A stretch of DNA of 64,000 nt from Moellerella sp963519845 (GCA_963519845.1 CAUQNX010000003.1:160705-224704); one strand, 5' to 3'. Numbered from the stretch's first letter, positions 45,371 through 55,872 are shown. Numbers and translations are program-made. The notes: generated by a model not told the origin, from the letters alone.

Positions 45371-45799
45371 TTAGCTCAGTAGCAATCGATATAGTGGGTT
45401 GTTGTCTTTCACCATGTCAGCCAATGTATGTTTATCAAGCTCTTGTAGAAATTGTTCAAGAGCTTGCTGCAATACCCCTTTTAATCGACAGGCAGGGGTA
45501 ATGTGACAAAATTCGCCACTACAATTGACCAAGGATAAGGGCTCAAGCGCTCGGACTACAGCACCCACACGAATATTCTCTGCCAGCTGGCCAAGCATAA
45601 TGCCGCCATTTTTTCCGCGCACTGCTTTGACATAACCTAAGTGACTCAGCTGATTAATAATCTTTACCATATGGTTACGCGAAACACCGTAAACTTCGGT
45701 GACTTCCGTAATACTCGTCATTTTTCCTTCAGGCAACGAGGCCAAATAAATTAACGCTCGTAGTCCATAATCTGTAAAACTGGTTAACTGCACGCTCAC
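45371..45799 (-). CDS. nsrR: Nitric oxide-sensitive repressor NsrR
   Basis: A 142-residue Rrf2-family regulator with an N-terminal winged helix (SVQLTSFTDYGLRALIYLA, VSRNHMVKIINQL) and three iron-sulfur cysteines at 93, 98 and 104 in NCSGEFCHITPAC. It represses NO-detoxification genes (hmp, ytfE in E. coli); none of these targets is in the window. First gene of nsrR-rnr-rlmB. Confidence 0.96.
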   Translation of the reverse strand: MSVQLTSFTDYGLRALIYLASLPEGKMTSITEVTEVYGVSRNHMVKIINQLSHLGYVKAVRGKNGGIMLGQLAENIRVGAVVRALEPLSLVNCSGEFCHITPACRLKGVLQQALEQFLQELDKHTLADMVKDNNPLYRLLLS

Positions 45800-46046
45800 C
45801 TCGAAAGAAATTATCGTTTAACGCATAGGTATAGTGAAATATTCATTTTCTATTTTTATATATTAGTAATAAGTGAATTCATACACATTTACTTTATCAC
45901 AAAGAAAATAGGCGTACTCAGATATCAAAGCTCAGCCGATTATATCAATCTATTATGTTGATTTTTTCAAGATTAAGCAAAATTGTTCGTCATTTAGCTA
46001 TTAAACGGAGGGGATAAGATAATAATGGGTATTGATTTGATATAAA

Positions 46047-46068
46047 TAACGCCTCTATTGAGGCGTTA
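46047..46068 (-). terminator. Terminator after purA
   Basis: TAACGCCTC / GAGGCGTTA stem with a 4-nt loop, 15 nt after the purA stop; the minus-strand flank is AT-rich with a short T-run. Confidence 0.78.
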
Positions 46069-46082
46069 AGTAAACATGGCGA

Positions 46083-47384
46083 TTATGCAACATCAAATGG
46101 GTCACGCAGGATCATGGTTTCATCACGATCTGGGCCGGTTGAAATAATATCAACTGGGATACCCGTCAATTCCTCGATGCGTTTAATATAATTTAACGCA
46201 GCTTGTGGTAATTGATCACGTACTTTCACACCAAAGGTAATGTCGTCCCAACCTGGCATGCTTTCGTAGACTGGCTCTAAACCTTCCCACTCGTCAGCCG
46301 CTAATGGCGTTGTAGTTAACACTGTGCCATCTTCACGACGATAACCCACACACATTTTCACTTCTTTCAAGCCATCTAATACGTCTAGTTTGGTCAAGCA
46401 GAAGCCAGAGAGTGAGTTAATTTGGATCGCGCGATTGATTGCAACTATATCTAACCAACCTGTACGACGTTGACGACCCGTTGTTGCACCAAACTCCTGA
46501 CCTTTCTGGCGCAGGTATTCACCTGTCTCATCAAAGAGTTCAGTTGGGAATGGACCCGCACCAACACGCGTAGAGTAAGCTTTCATGATACCCAGGACAT
46601 AGTTCACAAAACGTGGACCAAGACCAGAACCTGTCGCTACACCACCCGCAGTCGTGTTTGATGAAGTTACATAGGGGTAGGTTCCGTGGTCGATATCCAA
46701 CAGAGTCCCTTGAGCGCCTTCAAACATAACTAATTCGTTGTTTTGATTAGCTTTATATAGCAAATCAGAAACATCAATAACCATAGCAGTCAGAATATCA
46801 GCAACAGCCATGATATCGTCGAGTGTTTTTTGATAATCAACAGCTGGCTCTTTGTAATAGTTCACCAACTGGAAATTATGATAATCGACAATTTCTTTTA
46901 ATTTTTCAGCAAATGTTTCTTTATCGAAAAGATCACCGACACGCAGACCACGACGAGCGACTTTATCTTCATACGCAGGACCGATACCGCGACCCGTTGT
47001 ACCAATCGCTTTTGCGCCACGTGCTTTTTCGCGTGCGTTATCTAATGCGACATGATATGGCAGGATTAATGGGCAAGCTTCTGAAATATGTAAGCGCTCG
47101 CGTACTGGAACACCACGATCTTCCAGACCTTTCATCTCTTTCATCAATGCATCAGGGGCGAGAACGACACCATTAGCAATAATGCTGATGACGTTTTCAC
47201 GAAGAATACCGGATGGAATTAAGTGCAGAACGGTTTTCTCACCGTTTACAACAAGTGTATGACCAGCATTATGGCCGCCCTGATAACGAACTACATATTT
47301 AGCGCGTTCTGTCAGCAAGTCTACGATCTTGCCCTTCCCTTCGTCACCCCATTGGGTGCCCAGTACAACAACGTTCTTACCCAT
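46083..47384 (-). CDS. purA: Adenylosuccinate synthetase
   Basis: 433 residues from ATG 47384 (MGKNVVVLGTQWGDEGKGK); an upstream in-frame GTG is not used in the family. Converts IMP plus Asp plus GTP to adenylosuccinate. GDEGKGK (13-19), GGHNAGHT and the signature GIGPAYEDKVARRG are present. Length matches E. coli (432). E. coli yjeT, between hflC and purA, is missing. Confidence 0.97.
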   Translation of the reverse strand: MGKNVVVLGTQWGDEGKGKIVDLLTERAKYVVRYQGGHNAGHTLVVNGEKTVLHLIPSGILRENVISIIANGVVLAPDALMKEMKGLEDRGVPVRERLHISEACPLILPYHVALDNAREKARGAKAIGTTGRGIGPAYEDKVARRGLRVGDLFDKETFAEKLKEIVDYHNFQLVNYYKEPAVDYQKTLDDIMAVADILTAMVIDVSDLLYKANQNNELVMFEGAQGTLLDIDHGTYPYVTSSNTTAGGVATGSGLGPRFVNYVLGIMKAYSTRVGAGPFPTELFDETGEYLRQKGQEFGATTGRQRRTGWLDIVAINRAIQINSLSGFCLTKLDVLDGLKEVKMCVGYRREDGTVLTTTPLAADEWEGLEPVYESMPGWDDITFGVKVRDQLPQAALNYIKRIEELTGIPVDIISTGPDRDETMILRDPFDVA

Positions 47385-47490
47385 TTTAAGATTCACTCGG
47401 TTGCTTAAAAATGAATTCTACCATCTCAAATGAACTCTTCCAGTTATTTTTATCACATCAAAAAATATTCATAAGATGTTAGACATAATA

Positions 47491-47511
47491 AAGCCCGCTA
47501 ATCGCGGGCTT
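47491..47511 (-). terminator. Terminator after hflC
   Basis: AAGCCCGC / GCGGGCTT stem with a 5-nt loop in the purA-hflC gap, followed on the minus strand by a T-rich stretch. Ends the hfq-hflXKC transcript. Confidence 0.82.
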
Positions 47512-47564
47512 CGTATCGATAACCCTATTATTTGGCTATCAAGTTACTATTCTATCAATGGCAA

Positions 47565-48569
47565 TTAATCCGTCGCTCTAAGCTTAGTTGGCGCTTTCAT
47601 GTAACGGAAGAAATCGGCGTCTGGGCTAAGAACCATAACGTCATTGCCTGTTTTAAAGCTGTTTTCATAAGCACGTAAGCTACGAATAAAGGCATAGAAT
47701 TCAGGCTCTTTATTGAACGCATCTGCGAACAATTTAGTTGCCAGTGCATCACCTTCACCGCGTAATGTCAGTGCAGTACGCTCTGCTTCAGCCAGTGTTT
47801 CTGTTACCGTTTTATCTGCAACTGCGCGGATTTTAACGGCTTCTTCCTGACCTTGAGAACGATGCTGACGCGCTACGGCTTCACGTTCTGCACGCATACG
47901 CGCATAGATCGCTTCCGAAACTTCATTTGGCAGCTCAATACGTTTGATTCGAACGTCAACAACTTCGATCCCTAATGCCGCCATACTGTTTGGATTAACT
48001 ACCAGCGGTTTTAGGTTAGTTTCTTGCTCAACACGTGCAGCAGCGGAAACAATCTCTTCATCCACATCTTTCGTAGATTCTGCTTCTGAAGAGCTCCCTT
48101 TATTCAGGGTATCGCGAACATCAACGGTCAAACGACCACGTGAATCAGTAATGATATCTTTAACGCTTAGACGACCAAATTCAGAACGTAAACGGTCACT
48201 AAACTTACGTTTTAACAGTGTTTCTGCTTGCAGCGTACCGCCGCCACCTGTCGCAACATAGTAACGACTAAAGTCGGTAATACGCCATTTCAGGTAAGAA
48301 TCCACCATCAAGTCTTTATTTTCGCTAGTTAAGTAACGGTCTGCTTGAATTTCCAAAGTCTGAATACGCGCATCTAACATTTTAACTGATTCCAAGAATG
48401 GCATCTTAAAATGGAGACCCGGTTCATAAATAATGGGTATATTCTCAGCATCACGCATCACTTTACCAAAACGCAGAACAATACCGCGCTCAGTTTGCGG
48501 AACGATAAAGACAGATGCATATAGAACAGCCAGAATGGCAACAACGATGGCAAGGAGTGATTTACGCAT
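47565..48569 (-). CDS. hflC: FtsH protease modulator HflC
   Basis: A 334-residue SPFH/band 7 protein with one N-terminal membrane helix (about 4-22) and a periplasmic SPFH domain (RGIVLRFGKVMRD onward) plus a coiled-coil region (170-300). Forms the large HflKC cage around FtsH. Two nt after hflK. Confidence 0.97.
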   Translation of the reverse strand: MRKSLLAIVVAILAVLYASVFIVPQTERGIVLRFGKVMRDAENIPIIYEPGLHFKMPFLESVKMLDARIQTLEIQADRYLTSENKDLMVDSYLKWRITDFSRYYVATGGGGTLQAETLLKRKFSDRLRSEFGRLSVKDIITDSRGRLTVDVRDTLNKGSSSEAESTKDVDEEIVSAAARVEQETNLKPLVVNPNSMAALGIEVVDVRIKRIELPNEVSEAIYARMRAEREAVARQHRSQGQEEAVKIRAVADKTVTETLAEAERTALTLRGEGDALATKLFADAFNKEPEFYAFIRSLRAYENSFKTGNDVMVLSPDADFFRYMKAPTKLRATD

Positions 48570-48571
48570 GA

Positions 48572-49783
48572 TTATTCTCTCCCTACTCTGGTTGTATCAC
48601 CACGAGTGGCAGCTGCTGCTGCGCTCGAATTAGATGATGATTGATTGCTATTTTGGTTCGTCACTGTAGGCGCCTGATTTGCTTTAGATGTCGAATTATT
48701 GTTCTGACTGTCACGCATCAACTGCTCCAATGGCAGAACAAGCATACTGTTGTTCTTATCATTAGTGATAATTTTACGCGTGTTGCTCAATACACGTTCC
48801 ATTGTCTCAATATACAGACGTTCACGTGTAATTTCTGGGGCTGCTAGATATTCAGGTAACATTTTAGCGAAACTAGCGACCTCACCCTCAGCTTTAAAGA
48901 CCACACTGGCTCTGTAAGCTTGAGCTTCCTCAATCATCTTCTGTGCGTTACCTTTTACTAAAGGAAGCACTTCGTTTCGGTAAGCATGAGCTTCACGAAT
49001 CGTTTTCTGTTCTTCTTCCCTTGCGGAGATAACGTCATCAAATGCAGCTTTAACGGGTTCAGGTGGACGCGCAGCTTGGAAGTTGACGTCCAACAAAGTA
49101 ATGCCCATTTTATAAGGAGCAATCGTACTTTCTAATTCTCTTTTCGTGATATCACGGATAGAAGCACGATTCGTAGTCAGTACTTGCTCCATTTCAGACT
49201 GACCAATAACACCACGTACAGCACTATCAAGTGCTTGGCGTAAACTGTTGTCTGGGCTCGTTACACTAAATAGGTACTGAGCAGGATCGGTAACACGATA
49301 TTGAACGTTCATTTCAACACGGATAACGTTCTCATCAGATGTTAGCATCATTCCATTTGTAGCTTGTTCGCGAACAGTTTCAACATTGACTGGCACAACA
49401 TTATCGATAAATGTCGGTTTCCAGTTCAAACCAGGTCCAACAAGACCACTGTATTCACCAAAGCGAAGCACAACACCACGGTCACTCTCTTTAATCGTAT
49501 AGAAACCGCTTGCGCCCCAAACAATAACAACTGCTGCAATCGCCAGTGTACCTAAACGTCCACTGTATTTATTAAATGACTGCTGGTTATCTCCCCCGGA
49601 ACCACCTGAACCGCCTTTATTGCCACTAAGCATACTGCTCAGCTTGCGGAAAAGTTCATCGAGATCAATAGGCCCGCGTTTTCGACCGCCTTTATTGCCA
49701 TTGCCACCGGAGTTGCCGCCTTTATTGCCGCTCCCCCACGGGTCGCGGTCTTGTCCGTTATTACCGGGCTGATTCCACGCCAT
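48572..49783 (-). CDS. hflK: FtsH protease modulator HflK
   Basis: A 403-residue SPFH protein. The cytoplasmic N-terminus (1-75) is Gly/Asn/Lys-rich (GNKGGNSGGNGNKGG type), then comes a membrane helix (about 76-95), the SPFH domain (ESDRGVVLRFGEYSG) and a Gln/Asn/Ser-rich C-terminal tail. Partner of HflC and FtsH. Start MAWNQPGNNGQDRDPWG matches E. coli. Confidence 0.97.
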   Translation of the reverse strand: MAWNQPGNNGQDRDPWGSGNKGGNSGGNGNKGGRKRGPIDLDELFRKLSSMLSGNKGGSGGSGGDNQQSFNKYSGRLGTLAIAAVVIVWGASGFYTIKESDRGVVLRFGEYSGLVGPGLNWKPTFIDNVVPVNVETVREQATNGMMLTSDENVIRVEMNVQYRVTDPAQYLFSVTSPDNSLRQALDSAVRGVIGQSEMEQVLTTNRASIRDITKRELESTIAPYKMGITLLDVNFQAARPPEPVKAAFDDVISAREEEQKTIREAHAYRNEVLPLVKGNAQKMIEEAQAYRASVVFKAEGEVASFAKMLPEYLAAPEITRERLYIETMERVLSNTRKIITNDKNNSMLVLPLEQLMRDSQNNNSTSKANQAPTVTNQNSNQSSSNSSAAAAATRGDTTRVGRE

Positions 49784-49864
49784 GTTTTAGCTCCATTCTT
49801 TATGATTGATTTTTCAGGGCTAAGAGCGGTTAATTGCTCTCAATATCAATTCAACTTGCTGATT

Positions 49865-51148
49865 TTATCCAATGATATAATCAGGTAAGTGCTGTTCCTG
49901 CTTACAGAGACGACGCCAATCCACTATGGGTAAACGCACCTCCAATACAATTCCGCCATCTTCATCTACCCATTCCTTTTCAATAGCTTGGAGGTGGTAG
50001 AATCGACTGCGCAAACGTCCTTCGTTAGGAGGTAAACGTAGTTCAAAGTGTGCGATCTCACCTGAAAGACGTTCCGTTAATGCCTGTAATAACAGTGGGA
50101 TACCTTCACCAGTTTGAGCAGAAACCCAAACACGTACTGGCTTATTATCCTCATCACGATCGATACGCGGGACAAAGTCATCCAGCATATCAATCTTGTT
50201 CATCACTAAAAGTGTTGGAATTTCATTAGCTGCAATCTCTTCCAAAACACTCTCTACTGCTTGGATATTTTCTTCCACACGACTATCAGCTGCATCAATA
50301 AGATGAAGCAATAGTGTTGCCTCACGTGTTTCTAGCAGTGTCGCTTTAAATGCGGCGACAAGGTCGTGTGGTAAATGACGAATAAATCCGACGGTATCCG
50401 CAAGGACAACGGTTCCAACATCGCCAACATCAATCCGTCGTAAAGTCGGATCAAGTGTAGCAAATAGTTGATCGGCCGCATATACATCAGATGCTGTCAT
50501 TCGATTGAATAGGCTAGATTTTCCAGCGTTAGTATAGCCAACCAAAGAGACGGTTGGAATATCCGCTTTACTTCTCGCCTGACGTCCTTGCTCGCGCTGT
50601 CGTTCTACTTTGCTGAGCCTGGACAAAATTTGTTTGATTTTATCGCGTAGTAAACGGCGGTCAGTTTCTAACTGTGTCTCACCTGGGCCTCGTAAGCCGA
50701 TCCCGCCTTTCTGCCGCTCTAAGTGGGTCCATCCTCTCACCAAACGGGTTGAAAGGTGCCGCAATTGTGCAAGCTCAACCTGTAATTTCCCCTCATGAGT
50801 ACGTGCTCTTTGGGCAAATATATCCAGAATGACGCCTGTACGGTCAACGACCTTACATTCACATAATCGTTCAAGATTACGTTCCTGAGCAGGGCTTAAT
50901 GCATGATTAAACAGAACAACATCAGCACCACTGGCTTTTACTGCCTCTGCAATCTCTTCGGCCTTACCTTCTCCAACATAATATTTAGGATGAGGAGCTC
51001 TTCGGCTACCCGTGACTATCTGTACGGGTTTAACATTCGCTGATGTCACGAGGGTTTCGAATTCCTCAAGATTTTCGGTGTCTTTAACTTGTGAGAAAAA
51101 AACATGCACCAGTACTGCTAGTTCACCGCCTTCATATCTGTCAAACAA
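49865..51148 (-). CDS. hflX: Ribosome rescue GTPase HflX
   Basis: A 427-residue GTPase that splits stalled 70S ribosomes, particularly in heat stress. N-terminal HflX domain (GSRRAPHPKYYVGEGKAEEIA), helical linker (QLRHLSTRLVRGWTHLERQKGGIGLRGPGETQLETDRR), G domain with GYTNAGKSSL, DTVGFIRHLP and NKID. 98 nt after hfq, with a terminator in the gap that must be partly read through. Confidence 0.97.
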   Translation of the reverse strand: MFDRYEGGELAVLVHVFFSQVKDTENLEEFETLVTSANVKPVQIVTGSRRAPHPKYYVGEGKAEEIAEAVKASGADVVLFNHALSPAQERNLERLCECKVVDRTGVILDIFAQRARTHEGKLQVELAQLRHLSTRLVRGWTHLERQKGGIGLRGPGETQLETDRRLLRDKIKQILSRLSKVERQREQGRQARSKADIPTVSLVGYTNAGKSSLFNRMTASDVYAADQLFATLDPTLRRIDVGDVGTVVLADTVGFIRHLPHDLVAAFKATLLETREATLLLHLIDAADSRVEENIQAVESVLEEIAANEIPTLLVMNKIDMLDDFVPRIDRDEDNKPVRVWVSAQTGEGIPLLLQALTERLSGEIAHFELRLPPNEGRLRSRFYHLQAIEKEWVDEDGGIVLEVRLPIVDWRRLCKQEQHLPDYIIG

Positions 51149-51185
51149 AGGGTTAACCTCTCAGGTTTAACAAAAAACACAAAGG

Positions 51186-51216
51186 AAAAAACATAGGTAA
51201 AGTCTCCCTACCTATG
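51186..51216 (-). terminator. Terminator/attenuator between hfq and hflX
   Basis: CATAGGTA / TACCTATG stem, 9-nt loop, then TTTTTT on the minus strand, 30 nt after the hfq stop. Confidence 0.85.
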
Positions 51217-51245
51217 CTTTCCTTTTTTTCCAATGATCAGCTGAA

Positions 51246-51545
51246 TTATTCAGCAGCATCATTGTCCTGCGTCGTAGAACCAGTACCTGAGTTATAATTA
51301 CTCGTACCAGCACTACCACCCGCATTGTTACTGTGATGAGATACAGGGCGAGCAGGCACAACAGTAGAGATAGCGTGTTTATACACCATTTGACTTACTG
51401 TGTTTTTCAGCAAAATGACAAATTGGTCAAAAGATTCAATCTGACCCTGTAATTTGATGCCATTGACTAAATAAATTGAGACCGGAACCCTTTCACGACG
51501 CAATGCGTTCAGGAACGGATCTTGCAAAGATTGCCCCTTAGCCAT
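51246..51545 (-). CDS. hfq: RNA chaperone Hfq
   Basis: A 99-residue Sm-like hexamer subunit. MAKGQSLQDPFLNALRRERV, the Sm1 and Sm2 motifs (GQIESFDQFVILLKN and YKHAISTVVPARPV) and an Asn/Ser/Gly-rich disordered tail ending NDAAE with the acidic tip. The core is essentially E. coli-like; only the tail differs. Downstream of miaA. Confidence 0.98.
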   Translation of the reverse strand: MAKGQSLQDPFLNALRRERVPVSIYLVNGIKLQGQIESFDQFVILLKNTVSQMVYKHAISTVVPARPVSHHSNNAGGSAGTSNYNSGTGSTTQDNDAAE

Positions 51546-51651
51546 TCTATATTTTCCTTATTTGTTGTTTTTCACTAGAACCTAACGGTTCGAAAAAATT
51601 ACCACTCAAAAAATAGCGCTTATACGTTCTAATTGTACACAAACAATAGTC

Positions 51652-52593
51652 CTATGCACTAACAACCTGCATAACTGTATCAAGCGCTTGCTGGGGTTGA
51701 TCACTATTAAGCCAATGAACATCATCCCAACTTCTTAGCCAAGTAATTTGGCGTTTTGCTAATTGGCGTGTTGCACAAACTCCCCGAAAAACCATTTCAT
51801 CATAATCAATTTCGCCAGATAAATAGGACCACATCTGGCGATAACCAACACAACGAATGGCAGGCAAGTCTACATGCAGATCACCCCGGTCAAACAGAGT
51901 CCGAACTTCATGTTCAAAGCCCAAGTCCAGCATCTGATGAAAACGTTTCTCAATGCGCTGATGTAAAATATTACGATCTTGTGGCGCAATAGCAAACTGA
52001 AACACATTATAAGGCAATTCTTCCCCGGCTGTTTGCGTCAATTCAGTTAAACTTTGTCCTGAAATGAGATATACCTCTAAAGCTCGGGATAATCTTTGTG
52101 GATCATTCGGATGGATTCTGGCGGCAGCGATAGGATCGACGCTTTCTAGCCGTGCGTGAATATAACCCCATCCCTTTTCTTTCGCCATATTTTCGATATC
52201 TAAACGAATATTAGGATCAGCAGAGGGAAGCGGTGATAACCCTTCCAATAATGCCTTAAAATAGAGCATTGTTCCCCCCACCAACAGTGGAATTCGACCC
52301 GCTGCACTGATCTTAGCCATAGCGGCTAAAGCATCACGGCGAAAATCTGCGGCAGAATAAGGTTGGGAGGGGTCAAGAATATCAATTAATTGATGTGGGG
52401 CTAAACGCTGCTCTTCCGCATTGGGCTTGGCAGTACCAATATCCATACCACGATAGATCAGCGCAGAATCGACGCTAATTATGTCAACAGGAAGCCGCTG
52501 ACGAAGAGATATCGCCAATGCTGTTTTACCTGATGCCGTCGGACCCATTAAAAAGATGGCTGTCGGTTTTTGTTGAGTTGTTAATTCACTCAT
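51652..52593 (-). CDS. miaA: tRNA dimethylallyltransferase MiaA
   Basis: A 313-residue enzyme adding dimethylallyl to A37 of tRNAs reading UNN codons. P-loop MGPTASGKTALA (about 17-28), SVDSALIYRGMDIGTAKP substrate region and IRCVGYRQMW. Its start overlaps the mutL end by 8 nt, as in the conserved mutL-miaA-hfq group. Confidence 0.97.
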   Translation of the reverse strand: MSELTTQQKPTAIFLMGPTASGKTALAISLRQRLPVDIISVDSALIYRGMDIGTAKPNAEEQRLAPHQLIDILDPSQPYSAADFRRDALAAMAKISAAGRIPLLVGGTMLYFKALLEGLSPLPSADPNIRLDIENMAKEKGWGYIHARLESVDPIAAARIHPNDPQRLSRALEVYLISGQSLTELTQTAGEELPYNVFQFAIAPQDRNILHQRIEKRFHQMLDLGFEHEVRTLFDRGDLHVDLPAIRCVGYRQMWSYLSGEIDYDEMVFRGVCATRQLAKRQITWLRSWDDVHWLNSDQPQQALDTVMQVVSA

Positions 52594-54517
52594 GGATTAA
52601 AGCTGTTACCACCGATTGTAAATCAATTAATTGTAATAATGTTGATGGTGGTTCATGCACCCACTGAGGGCAAAGCCGTTCAACATCTGCTAATAATTGC
52701 ACTGCCTGTGCGACTGTCCAATTAGTATTAATATCGTCCTGTACAATTGTCTTAGCTAACCACTCTGCAATAGCTCGACTATCGGCCAAAGGCTGGTGTG
52801 CTAAGAAATTAATCAGCCCAATTAATAAATGAGACAAATTTTGCGTTCTTAGTGGTAACGATACCGCATGAATCATTACTTTTCCATGAGATATCACTGC
52901 TTCAATACCAAAATTCACCAATTCATCCTTGAATTGCTTAAAAACTTCCGCTTCATCGTGATTAAGTGATAATTTTAGCGGAATTAATAGTGGTTGAGGC
53001 TTCAATTTATCGCCATCAGGAAATAGTTGAACGCACTTTAATAAATAATTTGCCTGAGACAAGGATAACAAACCAATACCCGATCGTGACTCTATTAATG
53101 CAAAGTTTCTTGCATAAATTGTCAATATTTTCCCAAAGGTGTAATTTTTATCGTTTTTATCACTCTTTTGAGAAGATACAATTTGTGTGTTCAGTGGTTG
53201 GCGCTCAGGAAAGAGATCTTTGCGCTCACTATCAACAACCGGGATCGACATCAACTTCTGATAAATTTCACCACTCTTTCTGTCATATGCTACTTTTTCC
53301 GTGCCAAATGCCGCTGGTAACTTTCCATTATCACGCTGAGTAATCGGCTTATTATTGACTTTAGATAGGTTATTTATACTTAGAGGCGCGGAATGCGAAG
53401 ATTCAGAGAAATCCTTGTTCTCACTTTTAGTATGAGCCGCTGAGAAAAAATTTTTCCCTGCCGCAGTACGATTAGGGATTTCCATTATTGACGGTTCCAT
53501 CGTCGGCAACTCGCTTGATGTTTCTGATTCTATTAAAGCAGTTCTCACGCCTTGATAGATAAAATCATGCACTAAACGTGCTTGATGAAAGCGAACTTCA
53601 TGTTTAGCTGGATGCACATTAACATCGACTTGATGTGGATCGACGGTCAGATAGAGCACATAAGCTGGCTGTTTATCGCCCTGTAACTGCCCTTCGTACG
53701 CCTGACGGATGGCATGATTAATTAGTCGATCGCGCATCATGCGATCATTCACATAACAGTACTGAATATCAGAGATGCTATTGTCCGAAGGTAAAGCAAC
53801 CCAGCCATGAATCGCTAAATCGCCATGCTCCCACGATATTTCCAGTGCTTGCTCCATAAAAGCGGCACCACAAATCGACGCCAGACGGCGCTCTTTTTGT
53901 TTACTGTCATCGGCCTTACGATACTGCCTAATTAATTTACCATTATGTTGCAGATAAATAGCCACATCCGGTCGTGCCAGTGCAATGCGGCGGACGATTT
54001 CATCAATATGACCAAATTCAGTTTTTTCGGTACGTAAGAATTTGCGGCGAGCGGGCGTATTGTAGAAGAGATCTAACACTTCAACGGTTGTTCCCGTCGG
54101 ATGGGCAGCAGGTTTCACAGTAACCGCCATATCACGCCCTTCAGCATAGGATTGCCAAGCTTCTTGCTGCGACTCAGGTTTTGAAGTTAGTGTAAGACGT
54201 GATACTGAGCTGATACTCGCCAGCGCCTCACCCCGAAATCCCATACTTATTATAGCTTCGAGATCGTCCAGCGTAGCAATTTTACTGGTAGCATGACGCG
54301 CCAACGCCAAAACTAACTCATCTTTGCCAATCCCGCAGCCATTATCACGAATACGGATAAGCTTTTCGCCGCCTCGTTCAATGTCAATATCGATACGAGT
54401 CGCACCCGCATCAAGACTGTTTTCAACCAGCTCCTTGACCACTGAAGCTGGTCTTTCTACCACTTCACCCGCCGCTATTTGATTCGCTAGTTGGGGAGAG
54501 AGTATTTTGATCGCCAT
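52586..54517 (-). CDS. mutL: DNA mismatch repair protein MutL
   Basis: A 643-residue GHKL ATPase linking MutS to MutH and UvrD. N-terminal motifs: AAGEVVERPASVVKELVENSLDAGA, DNGCGI, GFRGEAL (ATP lid). The middle linker (about 340-470) is poorly conserved and polar, and the C-terminal dimerisation domain spans about 470-640. No zinc endonuclease motif is seen, as expected for a MutH-using enteric. Longer than E. coli (615) in the linker. Confidence 0.97.
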   Translation of the reverse strand: MAIKILSPQLANQIAAGEVVERPASVVKELVENSLDAGATRIDIDIERGGEKLIRIRDNGCGIGKDELVLALARHATSKIATLDDLEAIISMGFRGEALASISSVSRLTLTSKPESQQEAWQSYAEGRDMAVTVKPAAHPTGTTVEVLDLFYNTPARRKFLRTEKTEFGHIDEIVRRIALARPDVAIYLQHNGKLIRQYRKADDSKQKERRLASICGAAFMEQALEISWEHGDLAIHGWVALPSDNSISDIQYCYVNDRMMRDRLINHAIRQAYEGQLQGDKQPAYVLYLTVDPHQVDVNVHPAKHEVRFHQARLVHDFIYQGVRTALIESETSSELPTMEPSIMEIPNRTAAGKNFFSAAHTKSENKDFSESSHSAPLSINNLSKVNNKPITQRDNGKLPAAFGTEKVAYDRKSGEIYQKLMSIPVVDSERKDLFPERQPLNTQIVSSQKSDKNDKNYTFGKILTIYARNFALIESRSGIGLLSLSQANYLLKCVQLFPDGDKLKPQPLLIPLKLSLNHDEAEVFKQFKDELVNFGIEAVISHGKVMIHAVSLPLRTQNLSHLLIGLINFLAHQPLADSRAIAEWLAKTIVQDDINTNWTVAQAVQLLADVERLCPQWVHEPPSTLLQLIDLQSVVTALIHE

Positions 54518-54536
54518 TGATGGGTTCTCCCTGCGG

Positions 54537-55859
54537 CTATTTTGGCGCAGCTTGAAGTGGGTTGGCTAAAAAGTACTGCCTTAATCCTTGATGAATAGCT
54601 TCTGCCACTTTTTCCTGATAGGCATCAGACCGCAATAGTTGTTCTTCTGCGCTATTACTGATAAATCCTGTTTCAACTAACATTGAAGGAATATCCGGTG
54701 AGCGTAACACCCCGAGGCTAGCATGCTCAGGCTGACGTTTATGAATATTACCAACTTTTTGTAACTCTTTAATCACTTTGACGGCAGCTTCATAGCCAAC
54801 ACGTTGTGAATTACCGAATTGCAGGTCGAGCACTGCCTGACTTAAATAGGGATCAGCACCATTGGAAAGTGCATCACCCGCGCCACCTAATAGTTCTGAT
54901 TGTTTCTCGCGTTGCTCAATCCAACTACCCAATTCACTGTTAGCCCGACGATTCGACAATACCCAAACCGAGGCACCACGTGCGCTGCTACTGGGAGCTG
55001 AGTCGGCATGAATAGAGACCAGTATATTAGCGCCCTGTTTACGAGCGACATCAGAACGTCCTGAAACCGAGATAAAATAGTCACCGTCACGGGTCATCAC
55101 GGGTTTAAACATAGGATCGCCGTTCAATTTTGACTGTAATTTACGGGCAACACTCAGAGTCACATTTTTTTCGAGATAACCTTTTTGCCCAATCGCACCC
55201 GGATCTTTACCACCATGGCCCGCATCGATAGCCACAACCACTTGTTTTGTCCCTTTCGGTAAGCTTTTGGCTTTAACAGGTACAGGTGTCGCTACTGCTG
55301 AATTCATTTTCAGCGGTTTGGTTGGTGCAGGCTCAATAACTGGCTCGACTGAACGCGGTTGAGAGAGAGTTGTTTGTGGCTGTACAGGAACAGACTGCTG
55401 CTTAAATTGGTTATTAGCGCTGCCTTTGCCCGTTTTTAGGGTCAGAATAACTTGATATTGATTGCCATTCTGTTGCAGTGAAGCCTGCGTTTTAGCCGCA
55501 TTGCTCAGCTCTAACACCATACGTTTATGATTTTTATCCGGTGGCTGGCTGGTGCGAATGACCTTAACTAAATCGCCCGCAGGCAGTTTCATGGGTAGGC
55601 CAATAATCTCATTCGCTTGTTTTACATCAATGACCAAACGTTCAGGCGTATTTAAAGCAAAAAAACGATAATTCGGTTTTCCGTCAAGGAAGGTTAATGT
55701 CACTTGTGCTTCTGATGGGCTATTGCTGACATGAATATTTGTCAAAGTCGCGGCTTGAACAGAGGGAGACACCGCCATCAATAAAGTGATGAGTGTCATT
55801 AACATCAGTAAAAGGGCGTGCCACCTATTTGTTATTTTTATTATTAAAGCATTTATCAT
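54537..55859 (-). CDS. amiB: N-acetylmuramoyl-L-alanine amidase AmiB
   Basis: A 440-residue periplasmic septal amidase activated by EnvC. Hydrophobic signal segment (16-37, ending VQA), AMIN domain (about 38-140), Pro-rich linker and Amidase_3 domain from about 210: VVAIDAGHGGKDPGAIG, SIHADSAPS and LVETGFISN with the zinc ligands and catalytic Glu. No LysM. Nineteen nt before mutL. Confidence 0.96.
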   Translation of the reverse strand: MINALIIKITNRWHALLLMLMTLITLLMAVSPSVQAATLTNIHVSNSPSEAQVTLTFLDGKPNYRFFALNTPERLVIDVKQANEIIGLPMKLPAGDLVKVIRTSQPPDKNHKRMVLELSNAAKTQASLQQNGNQYQVILTLKTGKGSANNQFKQQSVPVQPQTTLSQPRSVEPVIEPAPTKPLKMNSAVATPVPVKAKSLPKGTKQVVVAIDAGHGGKDPGAIGQKGYLEKNVTLSVARKLQSKLNGDPMFKPVMTRDGDYFISVSGRSDVARKQGANILVSIHADSAPSSSARGASVWVLSNRRANSELGSWIEQREKQSELLGGAGDALSNGADPYLSQAVLDLQFGNSQRVGYEAAVKVIKELQKVGNIHKRQPEHASLGVLRSPDIPSMLVETGFISNSAEEQLLRSDAYQEKVAEAIHQGLRQYFLANPLQAAPK

Positions 55860-55872
55860 GATTATTATTCCT